A stretch of 64,000 nucleotides of DNA, from contig NZ_CP107942.1 in NCBI RefSeq assembly GCF_036053395.1, positions 4,740,501 to 4,804,500 of the forward strand, given 5' to 3'. The notes under the pieces were generated by a model. The model had not been told where the DNA came from, did not search any database, and worked only from the letters and a program-made list of their open reading frames with translations. The translations under genes and the position numbers were made by a program. This stretch comes from Actinoplanes sp. NBC_00393 (GTDB lineage: Bacteria > Actinomycetota > Actinomycetes > Mycobacteriales > Micromonosporaceae). Shown here one piece after another: positions 33,248-41,803 of this stretch (position 1 is its first letter; each line of letters starts with the position of its first letter).

Positions 33248-34249
33248 TCAGAGCTCGTTGCCCCAGCACATCCGGGCGAACGTCTCCACGTGGGTGAGCT
33301 TGCGCCACTGGTCCTCGACGCCGATCGCGTTGCGGCCGGCCACGTCGGAGAACCCGGCGCTCGGGCTGATCGCGACGTCCTCGAGGTCGCGGATCGAGCC
33401 CACCACGTCCAGCCGGGTCATCACCGTGTCGACGTCCTCCAGTTCGGGGGTCGACGGTGACACGATGCCCAGGCAGACGTCCCGTTCGGCGGGCACGACC
33501 CGCAGCAGCTCGGTCTCGGCCGGGGCGCCGGTGTCGTAGGGCAGGATCCAGCGGTCCACCGGCACCGACGCGAAGAGCCGCTCGGCGGCCGCCACGTCCA
33601 CGTCACCGGTGGCGCTGGTGGCCGGGCAGAGCCCGATCCGCACGTTGAACGGCTTGTCCGCGACACTCACCGCGATCGAGTCGACCGCGATGGCGTCCTC
33701 GAAGCTCAGCGCGCCGTAGCTCGCGCCGGACAGGTGCTCCGCGTACCCGTGGTTGTTCAGCTGGATCAGGCGGACCCCGCGGGCGATGATCGCCTCGATT
33801 TCGTCACGCACGAGCTGGGCGAGGGCCTCACCCAGCTCGCGGGCGCTCGCCCACGGGCCGCCCGGCTGATAGGTCTGCGCGGCCAGGTAGGCCGGCGAGG
33901 GCAGCGTCGCCTTCGCCGGGATCTGGGTCAGGGCCGCGACCGCGGCAACATCTTCCGAAACCAATGATCGGTACGCCTTGAGCTCCCCCTCGGCGACCCA
34001 CCGCTCGTCCTCGGCCCGCCGGAACCCGTGCACCGCGTCGAAGACGGCGCTGCGCAGGTCGGCCCGCCGGAACTCGCCGTCGGTGACCACGGTGAGGCTG
34101 AGTTTGCGCTGCTTGCGGACCGCCTCGGCGATCGCCGCGTCCTCGATCTCCCGCAGGTCCGGACTGTTCGCGGCGCGCGCGGCCAGCAGCTCCGGCGGCC
34201 GGACCAGGCTGCCGTGGTGGTCGATGCGGAACTTGAAGGTGTCAGCCAC
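33248..34249 (-). CDS. MetE-like (cobalamin-independent methionine synthase II family) protein
   Basis: The 333-residue product has the C-terminal MetE TIM-barrel fold (DHHGSLVRPPELL, TVVTDGEFRRADLRSAVFD, LNNHGYAEHLSG, HVETFARMCWGNEL). True MetE proteins bind zinc through a His-x-Cys, a Glu and a Cys in a CGL/CGF turn. Here the last motif reads SPSAGF with alanine in place of cysteine, and the HxC region reads RIGLCP. It is therefore unlikely to be a normal methionine synthase; a demethylation or C-S/C-O lyase role on a pathway intermediate is possible. The GTG start at 34249 overlaps the upstream gene by eight bases. Last gene of the long operon. Confidence 0.75.
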   Translation of the reverse strand: MADTFKFRIDHHGSLVRPPELLAARAANSPDLREIEDAAIAEAVRKQRKLSLTVVTDGEFRRADLRSAVFDAVHGFRRAEDERWVAEGELKAYRSLVSEDVAAVAALTQIPAKATLPSPAYLAAQTYQPGGPWASARELGEALAQLVRDEIEAIIARGVRLIQLNNHGYAEHLSGASYGALSFEDAIAVDSIAVSVADKPFNVRIGLCPATSATGDVDVAAAERLFASVPVDRWILPYDTGAPAETELLRVVPAERDVCLGIVSPSTPELEDVDTVMTRLDVVGSIRDLEDVAISPSAGFSDVAGRNAIGVEDQWRKLTHVETFARMCWGNEL

Positions 34250-34688
34250 GTTTCTTCCCCCACGCCGCGAAGACGAGCTCGTAGCCGAGCTCTTTCAGCA
34301 CCTCTTCACACGCCTGCTGGTCCTCGGCGGGGGTGCCGCCGGAGACGCCCAGGCCGCCGAGGATCTCGCCGTCCCGCTTGATCGTCACGCCGCCCTCGGT
34401 GGCCACGATCGGGTGCGCGGCCATCTCGGAGAGCTGGGCGAAGAAGCCCGGGTTGCTCTGCGCCCAGTCGTACAGCATGTTGGTGGGCCGCTCCATGATC
34501 GCGGCGCTGTAGGCCTTGGCGATCGCGATGCTCGGGGTCAGCGCGCGGGCGCCGTCCGACCGCTTCACCGAGATCAGGTGGCCGCCGGCGTCGACGATCG
34601 CGACGCTCAGCGCCTTGCCCAGGGCTTCGCCGCGCTGCAGCGTGCCGGCCAGGATCTGCTCGGCCTCGGCGAGGGTCAGCTTCGTCAT
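34242..34688 (-). CDS. GlcG/HbpS family protein
   Basis: The 148-residue protein belongs to the GlcG/HbpS (PF03928) family: LTLAEAEQILAG, LSVAIVDAGGHLISVKRSDGA, AKAYSAAIMERPT and EGGVTIKRDGEILGGLGVSGGTPAEDQQACEE. Members occur in many aromatic and glycolate catabolic clusters with no settled enzymatic role; the secreted HbpS binds haem, but no signal peptide is present here. The ATG overlaps the hydrolase stop (ATGA), so the gene is embedded in the operon. Confidence 0.85.
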   Translation of the reverse strand: MTKLTLAEAEQILAGTLQRGEALGKALSVAIVDAGGHLISVKRSDGARALTPSIAIAKAYSAAIMERPTNMLYDWAQSNPGFFAQLSEMAAHPIVATEGGVTIKRDGEILGGLGVSGGTPAEDQQACEEVLKELGYELVFAAWGKKRG

Positions 34689-35455
34689 GAGAGGGCCTCC
34701 CGGATCTTCGCGACCGCGGCGTTGTAGAGGTCGGGCGATTCCCAGTACATCGAGTGCGGCGCGCCCTCCACAACCTCCAGGTGCGAGCCCTTCACCAGCT
34801 CGTGCGCGCGGCGCATGGTGGCCACGCTCAGCACGGCGTCGGTCTCGCCGGCCAGGAACCAGATCTGTACGCCCGACGCGACGATGTCCTCGATGGACGG
34901 ACCGTTGACGGACAGGTTCCGCAGGTCGGCCATCTTCGCGACGTTGAAGGTGCCCATCTGCTGGAACAGGAACGTCTTCGCCGGCTCCTCGGTCTGGAAC
35001 CGCCTGCTCAGCAGCCGGTCGAGCACGGGCAGTTTGACCGCCTCGGCCCGGTCGGCGGCGACCAGCTCGGACAGCTCCGGGTGGTCGAGTCCGCCGAGGG
35101 AGTGGCCGAGCGCGACTCCGCGTACCCGATCCGGGGTTGTGATCGCGGCCTTGAGGGCCGCGACCGCGCCGATCGACTGGCCCACGAGCAGCACGTCGCG
35201 CAGATCCTCCGCCTCCAGGACCGCGATCAGGTCGCCGGGGAAGTCCTGCCCGTCGAACTCGGGCATCGAGGAGTCCGACTTGCCGAAGCCGCGCAGGTCG
35301 ACGGTGACCACGGTGTAGCGGTCGCGCAGCGCGGCGACCTGCTGCCACCAGGCGGCGTGGTGCCCGCCCGAGCCGTGCACGAACAGGATCGCCGGCCCGT
35401 CACCGTGCCGCTCGTAGTAGATCTTCGCTCCGTCCGGAGCAGTGGTGAATGGCAT
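34685..35455 (-). CDS. Alpha/beta hydrolase (ring-cleavage-product hydrolase-like)
   Basis: The 256-residue enzyme has a complete alpha/beta-hydrolase triad: S94 in the elbow GQSIG, D206 in AGETDAV and H234 in GAPHSM, with the oxyanion motif HGSGG at 27-31. The plan matches meta-cleavage-product hydrolases and related C-C or ester hydrolases. The ATG at 35455 shares one base with the stop of the VOC gene (TGATG). The context with an extradiol dioxygenase makes hydrolysis of a semialdehyde or dienoate plausible, though not shown. Confidence 0.82.
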   Translation of the reverse strand: MPFTTAPDGAKIYYERHGDGPAILFVHGSGGHHAAWWQQVAALRDRYTVVTVDLRGFGKSDSSMPEFDGQDFPGDLIAVLEAEDLRDVLLVGQSIGAVAALKAAITTPDRVRGVALGHSLGGLDHPELSELVAADRAEAVKLPVLDRLLSRRFQTEEPAKTFLFQQMGTFNVAKMADLRNLSVNGPSIEDIVASGVQIWFLAGETDAVLSVATMRRAHELVKGSHLEVVEGAPHSMYWESPDLYNAAVAKIREALS

Positions 35456-35826
35456 CAGGCCGGCCGCTTTCCGTGGTAGACGAGCTCGATCATGGTGTGG
35501 TCGGGGTCGTGGATGTAGCAGAACTTGGACTGGTTCTCCGGGCGCTCGACCGGCCGGGTGTGCCGGATGCCGAGCTCCTTGAGGTGCGCCAGGAACGCGT
35601 CCCAGTCCTCCACCTCGATCGCGAAGTGGTACGGCGCCATCCGGTCCATCTCCTCGACCGGGGTGAAGTGCAGGTCGAAGTTGCCCCGGGTCATCAGGAC
35701 CACCTTGGTGTTGCTCTTCGGCGTGATCGCCTTGAGCCCGAACACCTTCGAGTACCACTCCTTGGTGCGCTCCGGATCAGTGGTCGGGAAGTTGACGTGA
35801 TGGATGTACTTGGGCGCATTGCTCAT
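35455..35826 (-). CDS. VOC-family (glyoxalase/dioxygenase-fold) protein
   Basis: The 123-residue single-domain VOC protein contains the metal-ligand-type pattern IHHVNFPTTDPERTKEWYSKVFGL near the start, DLHFTP, YHFAIEVEDWDAFLAHL and a terminal glutamate in DPDHTMIELVYHG. It should bind a divalent metal as a dimer. The ATG at 35826 shares one base with the FAH-family stop. A role as isomerase or lyase on a pathway intermediate is possible; the substrate is unknown. Confidence 0.8.
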   Translation of the reverse strand: MSNAPKYIHHVNFPTTDPERTKEWYSKVFGLKAITPKSNTKVVLMTRGNFDLHFTPVEEMDRMAPYHFAIEVEDWDAFLAHLKELGIRHTRPVERPENQSKFCYIHDPDHTMIELVYHGKRPA

Positions 35827-36596
35827 CAGGGGTGCCTTTCTGCCAGGACGGGGTTGGAGAGCGTGCCGATCCCGCTGATCTCGATGTCCACGGTGGAACC
35901 GGGCTCGAGCTGGACGGTGCTGTCGGCGCCCATCCAGAGCACGTCGCCGGGGTGCAGGGTGATGTACTTGCTGGTCTCGACGATGTAGTCGTACGGGTCG
36001 AAGATCATGTCGCCGGTGGGGAACCGCGCGCGGACGCCACCGTCGACACGGACGGTGGTGGTCTGCGTCATCGGGTCGGCGCCGGTCTCGATCCACGGGC
36101 CCATCGGCTTGAAGGTGTCGCTGTTCTTGCTGCGCCAGAACGTGCGGTCGGCGTGCTGCCACTCACGGGCGCTGACGTCGTTGCCGATCGTCCAGCCGAA
36201 GATCGACTCCTGCGCCTCGCTCCGGGTGGCGTTCCTCAGGACCCGCCCGATGACGGCGACCACCTCGCCCTCGGCCTCGAACCGCCCGGTCACGTCGGCC
36301 GGCCTGATGATCGGCGCGCGGTGACCGGTCAGCGCGTTGTTGGCGCGGTAACCGACCTCGGGCCGCTCCGGCGCCTTCTTGCCGTAGTGCTCGACGTGGC
36401 TGCGGTAGTTGAACCCGACCGCGTAGAAGACGCCGGGGATCACCGGGGGCAGGAACGTCAGGTTCTCCAGCGGCAGGCGGTCACCGGTCCGCTTCACCGC
36501 GCCGCGGATCGGGTCGCCGGTCAGGACGTGGGCGATCCCGTCGGCGATCTCGGCGTGCGCCGGGCGGCCACCGGCCTCGATGCGTGCGTAGCGCAT
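35826..36596 (-). CDS. Fumarylacetoacetate hydrolase family enzyme
   Basis: The 256-residue enzyme belongs to the FAH/HpcE/MhpD superfamily. Metal-site and fold markers are GVFYAVGFNYRSHVEHYG, EAEGEVVAVIGR (E-x-E metal ligands), FGWTIGNDVSAREWQ and the WMGADSTVQLEPGSTVDIEISGIGTLSNPV ending. Members hydrate, decarboxylate or hydrolyse 2-oxo-dienoic acids made by extradiol cleavage. Its position between a dioxygenase block and a hydrolase supports such a step. The ATG at 36596 shares one base with the upstream stop. Confidence 0.88.
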   Translation of the reverse strand: MRYARIEAGGRPAHAEIADGIAHVLTGDPIRGAVKRTGDRLPLENLTFLPPVIPGVFYAVGFNYRSHVEHYGKKAPERPEVGYRANNALTGHRAPIIRPADVTGRFEAEGEVVAVIGRVLRNATRSEAQESIFGWTIGNDVSAREWQHADRTFWRSKNSDTFKPMGPWIETGADPMTQTTTVRVDGGVRARFPTGDMIFDPYDYIVETSKYITLHPGDVLWMGADSTVQLEPGSTVDIEISGIGTLSNPVLAERHP

Positions 36597-38011
36597 CAGT
36601 CGACCAGCAGGTGCGAGACGCGCTTGGTGACCAGGTACGCCTCGAGGCCCTCGGGTCCGCCCTCGCGGCCGTAGCCGGACTGCTTGACCCCGCCGGACGG
36701 CGCCTCGTGGACCGACCCACCACAGTGGTTGATCGAGAGGATGCCTGCCTCGAAGCCGTTGATCAGCTTCTCGGCGGTCTTCGACGACCTGGTGAACCCG
36801 TAGGCCGCCAGGCCATAGGGCAGCTCGTTGGCGGTCTTCAGCGCTTCGTCGAGGTCGTCGAAGGCGACGATCGGCGCGATCGGGCCGAACGGTTCCTCCC
36901 GCATCACCCGCGCATCCCCCGGCACGTCGGTCAGGACCGTCGGCGCGAAGAAGAAGCCGGGCCGGTCGAGTCGTTCGCCGCCGGTCTGGATCTTCGCGCC
37001 TCGGCTCACCGCATCGGCGACGAACTCCTCCATGGCTTTGAGCCGCCTTGCGTTCGCCAGCGGGCCCATGGCCACGCCCTCGTCGAGGCCGTTCCCGACT
37101 TTGATTCTCGCGGTCGCGGCCAGAAATTCCTCAACAAATCCGGCATATACCTTTTGGTGCACCAGGAACCGGCTGGGCGACGTGCAGACCTGGCCGGCGT
37201 TGGCGAACTTGGCGGCGACAGCCTTGCGAGCGGCCTGCACCGGGTCGGCGTCCGCACAGACGATCACCGGGGCGTGCCCGCCCAGCTCCATCAGCGACGG
37301 CTTCATCGCGGCGCCGGCCTGCGACGCCAGGAGCTTGCCGACCGGGATCGAGCCGGTGAAGGCGACGAGCCGGATCTCCGGTGCGGCGATCAGATGCTTC
37401 GACACCTCAGCCGGATCGCCGAAGACCAGGTTGAGCGCGCCGGCCGGCAACCCGGCCTCGGCGAAGCACTTGACGATCTCGATGGCGGTGCCGGGGGTCT
37501 CCTCGGAGGCCTTGATGACGATCGAGCAGCCGGCGCTCAACGCTCCCGCGAGTTTGCGCATCGGGGAGCCGGCCGGGAAGTTCCACGGGGTGAACGCGGC
37601 GACCGGGCCGATCGGCTCGTGCCGCACGCTGAGCACGGTGTCGCCGGCGGAGGGGATGATCCGGCCGTACGCCCGGCGCGCGTCCTCGGCGTCCCAGCGC
37701 AACGCGCCGGCCACCCGCAGCACCTCGCCCTTGGCTTCGCTTCTCGGTTTGCCCTGTTCGCGGGTCATCACGGTCGCGACATGATCAGCCCGCGCAGCCA
37801 GCAGGTCGGCGGCCTTGAGCAGGATCCGGGTGCGGTCGGCGATCGGGGTGTTCCGCCAGGCCCGGCCGCCCCGGACCGCGGCCGCGATCGCCCGGTCGAG
37901 GTCGGCCGTGCTCGCGAGCGAGATCTCGCCGGTGACCTCCTCGGTGGCCGGGTCGATCACCGGCGCGGTGTTCCCCGTCGTGATCCATTCGCCATCGATG
38001 AAAAGCGTCAT
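36596..38011 (-). CDS. NAD(P)-dependent aldehyde dehydrogenase 2
   Basis: The 471-residue ALDH resembles succinate-semialdehyde and hydroxymuconic-semialdehyde dehydrogenases. Visible residues are the oxyanion Asn in TPWNFPAGSP, FTGSIPVGKLL at the cofactor, the base Glu in MELGGHAP and the nucleophile Cys in ANAGQVCTSPSR. The C-terminus has GYGREGGPEGLEAYLVTKRV. The ATG at 38011 overlaps the dioxygenase stop (ATGA). Directly after an extradiol dioxygenase, oxidation of the ring-cleavage semialdehyde is the favoured reaction. Confidence 0.9.
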   Translation of the reverse strand: MTLFIDGEWITTGNTAPVIDPATEEVTGEISLASTADLDRAIAAAVRGGRAWRNTPIADRTRILLKAADLLAARADHVATVMTREQGKPRSEAKGEVLRVAGALRWDAEDARRAYGRIIPSAGDTVLSVRHEPIGPVAAFTPWNFPAGSPMRKLAGALSAGCSIVIKASEETPGTAIEIVKCFAEAGLPAGALNLVFGDPAEVSKHLIAAPEIRLVAFTGSIPVGKLLASQAGAAMKPSLMELGGHAPVIVCADADPVQAARKAVAAKFANAGQVCTSPSRFLVHQKVYAGFVEEFLAATARIKVGNGLDEGVAMGPLANARRLKAMEEFVADAVSRGAKIQTGGERLDRPGFFFAPTVLTDVPGDARVMREEPFGPIAPIVAFDDLDEALKTANELPYGLAAYGFTRSSKTAEKLINGFEAGILSINHCGGSVHEAPSGGVKQSGYGREGGPEGLEAYLVTKRVSHLLVD

Positions 38012-38910
38012 GAGCTGCTCTCCCGGTTGGTGCGCAGGGTCCAGATGTGATGCGGCGGCGTGGTCTCGTGCACCCGGGTGCCGTAGGAGTCGTCGATCCG
38101 GTCCATGTCGGCGGCCAGCTCGACCCGGCCGCCGCACGGGGCGTGCACGAACCGGAAGACGTTCGAGCCGACCGTGTGCCGGCCGAGTCTGCGGGCCTCC
38201 TGCCAGCCCTTCTCGATCATGTGGTTGCCGCCCTCGATCACGTCGTCGAAGCCGTTCACCTCGTACGAGACGTGGTTGACGCCGGCCTTGTCGGGACGGT
38301 GGCAGAGCAGGAAGTTGTGCTGGTCGGCGTCGCCCTCGACGCGCATGAACACACCCATCGGCTTGACCACGTCGGTCGGGATGAACTCCAGCCGCTCGGT
38401 GTAGAAGGCGACTGCCTCCTCGCGGCCCGCCTTCGGGATGTTCAGCGCCACGTGGCACATCCGGATCGGGCGGACCTGCCCGACCGTTTCGAGGGCGGCG
38501 TTGACCCGGTTCACGTACCCGGATTTGTTCGCCGCGCGCGGCGCGTCGTGCTCGCCGTCGAAGGCGCGGGCCAGGGTCAGGCCGACGCCGAAGCCGGTCA
38601 GGTCGACGGTGTGCAGGACGCCGTCCGGGGTCTCCCGGTCGGCGCCGGCCTGCTTCGCCAGCCGCTCCAGCTCGGCGCGGGTGTCGACGCCCCAGACGAT
38701 CTCGCGCAGCGTCGGGCCGTTCTCCACCGGAGCCGGCAGGTCGGGACGCTCGGTGGCATCCAGGTGCAGGGTCTGCTTGATGCGCGTCTCGAAGACCGCC
38801 CGGGTCTCGTCGCGGGAGACGAGCGTCAGGCCGAAGTCCTCGAAGAATCGTACGTTGGTGTCGAGATCATCGACGGTGTACGTCACCGACTCGATGCGCT
38901 GGATTCCCAC
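38008..38910 (-). CDS. Type I extradiol dioxygenase-like VOC protein
   Basis: The 300-residue two-domain VOC protein has the 2-His-1-carboxylate iron triad in its C-terminal domain: H153 (CHVALN), H213 (VNHVSYEV) and E264 (GRVELAAD), with H203 and Y216-type active-site neighbours. It should cleave a catechol-type ring next to the diol with O2, or act on a similar substrate. It is the first gene of the enzyme block; the start at 38910 lies 81 bases from the LysR gene, and a LysR-type dyad is 73 bases upstream. Confidence 0.85.
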   Translation of the reverse strand: MGIQRIESVTYTVDDLDTNVRFFEDFGLTLVSRDETRAVFETRIKQTLHLDATERPDLPAPVENGPTLREIVWGVDTRAELERLAKQAGADRETPDGVLHTVDLTGFGVGLTLARAFDGEHDAPRAANKSGYVNRVNAALETVGQVRPIRMCHVALNIPKAGREEAVAFYTERLEFIPTDVVKPMGVFMRVEGDADQHNFLLCHRPDKAGVNHVSYEVNGFDDVIEGGNHMIEKGWQEARRLGRHTVGSNVFRFVHAPCGGRVELAADMDRIDDSYGTRVHETTPPHHIWTLRTNRESSS

Positions 38911-38982
38911 CGTCGGCTACCTTTCTGCCAGGTGTCGAAATCGATCCTAGGAGCCTTTTCGCCGGGTCCACCCCCGCGATTT

Positions 38983-38999
38983 CGCAAGCCTTTATTGCG
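38983..38999. promoter_or_regulatory. Predicted LysR-type operator, site B
   Basis: CGCAA-GCCTTTA-TTGCG is a perfect five-base dyad with a seven-base spacer. It overlaps the stop codon of the LysR gene and is 73 bases upstream of the dioxygenase start. Confidence 0.6.
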
Positions 39000-39912
39000 C
39001 GTCGCGTTCGAATACCGGGAGCGGATTCTCGGCGAACCACTTCGTCAGGTAACCGAGGAAGACCTCGACCTTGCGGGGCACCTGCGGGGCCGGGCCGTAG
39101 ATCGCGTACAGGGACCGGCTGGGCACCGGCAGCTCCGGCAGCAGCACCCGCAGGTTGCCGGCCACCAGGTCGTCGTACGCCGACCGGCTCGGCAGCAGCG
39201 CGATGCCGCGGCCGTGCACCGCCGCCTTGTGCAGGGCGACGTACGAGTTCGACTGGAACGCGATGTTCCGGATCTTGTGCAGGGTGCTGGCGTGCCCGTG
39301 CCCGATCCGCCAGACCGGGTCGTTCACGTGCACCAGGCAGTCGTGGTCGGCGAGGTCGTTGGGGTCGGTGAGCAGGCCGTGCTTGGCGACGTACCGGTCC
39401 GACGCGCAGAGCACGAACGGCAGCGAGGCGATCCGCTTGAGCCGGACGCTGGAGTCCCGCAGGTCCCGGGTGTGGAACGCGACGTCGAAGCCGCTGTCCA
39501 GGAAGTCGTAGGTGCGGTCGGACATGCCGCCCAGCTCGTACCGAACAGCGATCTTGGGGTGTGCCACGGAGAACTCGGCGATCGCGTCACCGAGGTCCAG
39601 CCCGCCGATCCACTTGGGACAGATGATGGAGAGCGGGCCCTCGGGCCGGTCGTGCGCCTCCGCGATGCGGGCGTCCTCCTGGTCGATCTCGTCCAGGATC
39701 CGCTGGGCGAACTCGCTGTACCGCAGGCCCGGCTCGGTCAGGCTGACCGAGCGGGCGGTGCGGTTGACCAGGTGCACGCCGAGCTGTTTCTCCAGATCGG
39801 CGACGTGCCGGGAGATCAGAGATCCCGAGGTCCCGAGTTGTTTGGCCGCCCCGCTGAAACTGCCGACCTTCGCGACCGTGACGAAACTGCGCATGACCAG
39901 AATGCGATCCAC
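38992..39912 (-). CDS. LysR-family transcriptional regulator
   Basis: The 306-residue regulator has an N-terminal winged helix-turn-helix (MRSFVTVAKVGSFSGAAKQLGTSGSLISRHVADLEKQLGVHLVNRTARSVSLTEPG) and a LysR substrate-binding domain of about 90-300. It starts at a GTG at 39912, four bases after the binding-protein stop, so it is inside the operon, between transport and enzyme genes. Its inducer is probably the imported substrate or a pathway intermediate. Dyads with seven-base spacers upstream of four local units are its likely targets. Confidence 0.92.
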   Translation of the reverse strand: MDRILVMRSFVTVAKVGSFSGAAKQLGTSGSLISRHVADLEKQLGVHLVNRTARSVSLTEPGLRYSEFAQRILDEIDQEDARIAEAHDRPEGPLSIICPKWIGGLDLGDAIAEFSVAHPKIAVRYELGGMSDRTYDFLDSGFDVAFHTRDLRDSSVRLKRIASLPFVLCASDRYVAKHGLLTDPNDLADHDCLVHVNDPVWRIGHGHASTLHKIRNIAFQSNSYVALHKAAVHGRGIALLPSRSAYDDLVAGNLRVLLPELPVPSRSLYAIYGPAPQVPRKVEVFLGYLTKWFAENPLPVFERDAQ

Positions 39913-39916
39913 TTTG

Positions 39917-40846
39917 TCAGCCCTCCAGACAGTACTTCGGCGCGTCCGTGAGGTTCTCCTTGGTGATCAACTTGATCGGGGTGTTCGCGATTTTCTCGCT
40001 CGTGCCCTTGTTGAGCAGGGCGAGCGTGTTCTTGACGGCGAGCTGACCGGTCACCGTCGCCGAGTTGGCGACCGTGGCGGCGAACCGGCCGTCCTGCACG
40101 GCGGCGAGCCCTTCGTCCGTACCGTTGGTGGTGACGATCTTGACCTTCTTGCCGGCCGCCTCGAATGCCTGGAGCGCGCCGAACGCCATCTCCTCGTTCG
40201 CCACGAAGGCGTACGCGATGTTCGGGTGCGCCTGGATCATGTTCTCGGCGACGTCCTGCGCCTTGGTCCGGTTGAACATGCCCGGCTGGTTCGCGACCAC
40301 CGTGGCGGTGGCCGGCAGGGCGCTCTCGAAGCCCTTCACCATCAGGTCGGACGCGGCGCCCGGGGCGCCGGCGATGATGCCCACCTCGACCGGGGTGTCC
40401 CCGGCGTCCTCGGCGATGAAGCCGGCGTCGAGCGCGCCGACCTTCTCCAGGTCCACCACGACCGCGCCGAGGATCTCCGAGGTGTCCTGGGTGATCACCG
40501 AGGTCAGGAAGATCGGGATGTCGGCGTTCTTCGCCTTGGTGATGTCGTTCTTCAGCGCGTCGACGTTCACCGTCTGCACGATCAGCGCGTCGACGTTGCG
40601 CGAGATCATGTCCTCGATGTTGTTCAGCTCGGTGGCCGGGTCCTGCTTCGAGTTGGCGGTGATCAGCTTGGCGCCCGCGGTCTTCGCCTCCGAGTCGACC
40701 GCCCGCTGCAGGCAGGTGTGGAACTCGGTGTTGGCGCCGTTGACGAATCCGAGGGTGACCGTGTCGCCGCCGGCACCGGCTTCGTCACTGCACGCTGCGG
40801 TCGCTAGCACACAGAGCGCTGCGACCGCTGCTGCTCGAAATTTCAT
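39917..40846 (-). CDS. Ribose-type ABC importer binding lipoprotein
   Basis: The 309-residue protein is a PBP1/RbsB-type (peripla_BP_4) binding protein. The lipoprotein signal ends in the lipobox ATAAC with C19. The body contains TLGFVNGANTEFHTCLQRAVDSEA, NNIEDMISRNVDALIVQTV, and the second-lobe ANEEMAFGALQAFEAAGKKVKIVTTNG. These import sugars, polyols or aromatic-linked compounds. The permease gene lies three bases upstream and the LysR gene four bases downstream. The ligand is unknown. Confidence 0.88.
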   Translation of the reverse strand: MKFRAAAVAALCVLATAACSDEAGAGGDTVTLGFVNGANTEFHTCLQRAVDSEAKTAGAKLITANSKQDPATELNNIEDMISRNVDALIVQTVNVDALKNDITKAKNADIPIFLTSVITQDTSEILGAVVVDLEKVGALDAGFIAEDAGDTPVEVGIIAGAPGAASDLMVKGFESALPATATVVANQPGMFNRTKAQDVAENMIQAHPNIAYAFVANEEMAFGALQAFEAAGKKVKIVTTNGTDEGLAAVQDGRFAATVANSATVTGQLAVKNTLALLNKGTSEKIANTPIKLITKENLTDAPKYCLEG

Positions 40847-40849
40847 CTC

Positions 40850-41803
40850 TTATCGCTTTCTCGAGTTGTGCAGAAGGTTCGCGATGGCGGCGACCAGCAG
40901 CACCGCGCCGACAGCTATCTGCTGGTAGTACGAGGAGATCTGCAGCAGGTTGAGGACGTTGGCAACGACGCCGAGCAGCAGCACGCCGAGGATGGTCCCG
41001 ACGATCGATCCGCGACCACCGGCCAGCGATGTGCCGCCGATGACCACGGCGGCAACCGCGGTCAGCTGCAACTGCAGACCGCCGGTGCCGGGGCTGCTGG
41101 CCGCCAGCCGGGAGAGCAGCATGATGCCGGCCAGGCCGGACAGGGCGCCGGCGAGGCCGTACAGGAGAAGCTTGTCGCGGACCACGTTGATGCCGCTGAG
41201 CCGGGCCACTTCCTCGTTGCCGCCGATCGCGAAAGCGTCGCGGCCGAACGCGGTGTAACGCATGACGAACGCGGTGACCGCCAGCACCAGCGCCGCCACG
41301 AAGATCAGGTTGGGCAGGCCGAACGTTGTGCCGTTGCCGAGCGTGGACAGGTGGTCGCCGATCGAGATGCTCATCCCGTTGATGACCAGCAGCGCCACCC
41401 CGTCGAGGAGGGTCGCGGTGGCCAGCGTCGCGACGAACGGCGCCACGTTGGTGAAGGTCACCACGATGCCGTTGACGAGGCCGATCGCGATGGACAGGCC
41501 GATCGACGCGGCGAGGGTCAGCGCGGTCGAGTAGCCGTGCGAGAGCATCTGCGCTGCCACCGCGGTGGTGACGGCGACGTTGCCGCCCATCGAGAAGTCC
41601 ATCCCGCCGGCGATCATCAGCAGGGTGAGGCCGGCCGCGATCACGGCCACCACGCTCACCTGGCGCATTACGTTGAGCAGGTTGTTCGTGTTGAGGAACG
41701 CGTCAGCCCGCACGCTGGCGAACACGACGATCCCGGCCAGCACCAGCAGGAGGCCGGCGTGCGGAACCGACAGCTTTCTGGGGAGCGCCAGTTGATAGGT
41801 CAC
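40850..41803 (-). CDS. Ribose-type ABC importer permease
   Basis: The 317-residue permease is RbsC-like (PF02653) with about eight to ten helices. Family markers are LLMIAGGMDFSMGGNVAV, FVATLATATLLDGVALLVING, and GAVAAVVIGGTSLAGGRGS-like LTAVAAVVIGGTSLAGGRGSI. The GTG at 41803 overlaps the ATPase stop by four bases. One permease gene is present, so a homodimer is expected. Confidence 0.9.
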   Translation of the reverse strand: MTYQLALPRKLSVPHAGLLLVLAGIVVFASVRADAFLNTNNLLNVMRQVSVVAVIAAGLTLLMIAGGMDFSMGGNVAVTTAVAAQMLSHGYSTALTLAASIGLSIAIGLVNGIVVTFTNVAPFVATLATATLLDGVALLVINGMSISIGDHLSTLGNGTTFGLPNLIFVAALVLAVTAFVMRYTAFGRDAFAIGGNEEVARLSGINVVRDKLLLYGLAGALSGLAGIMLLSRLAASSPGTGGLQLQLTAVAAVVIGGTSLAGGRGSIVGTILGVLLLGVVANVLNLLQISSYYQQIAVGAVLLVAAIANLLHNSRKR

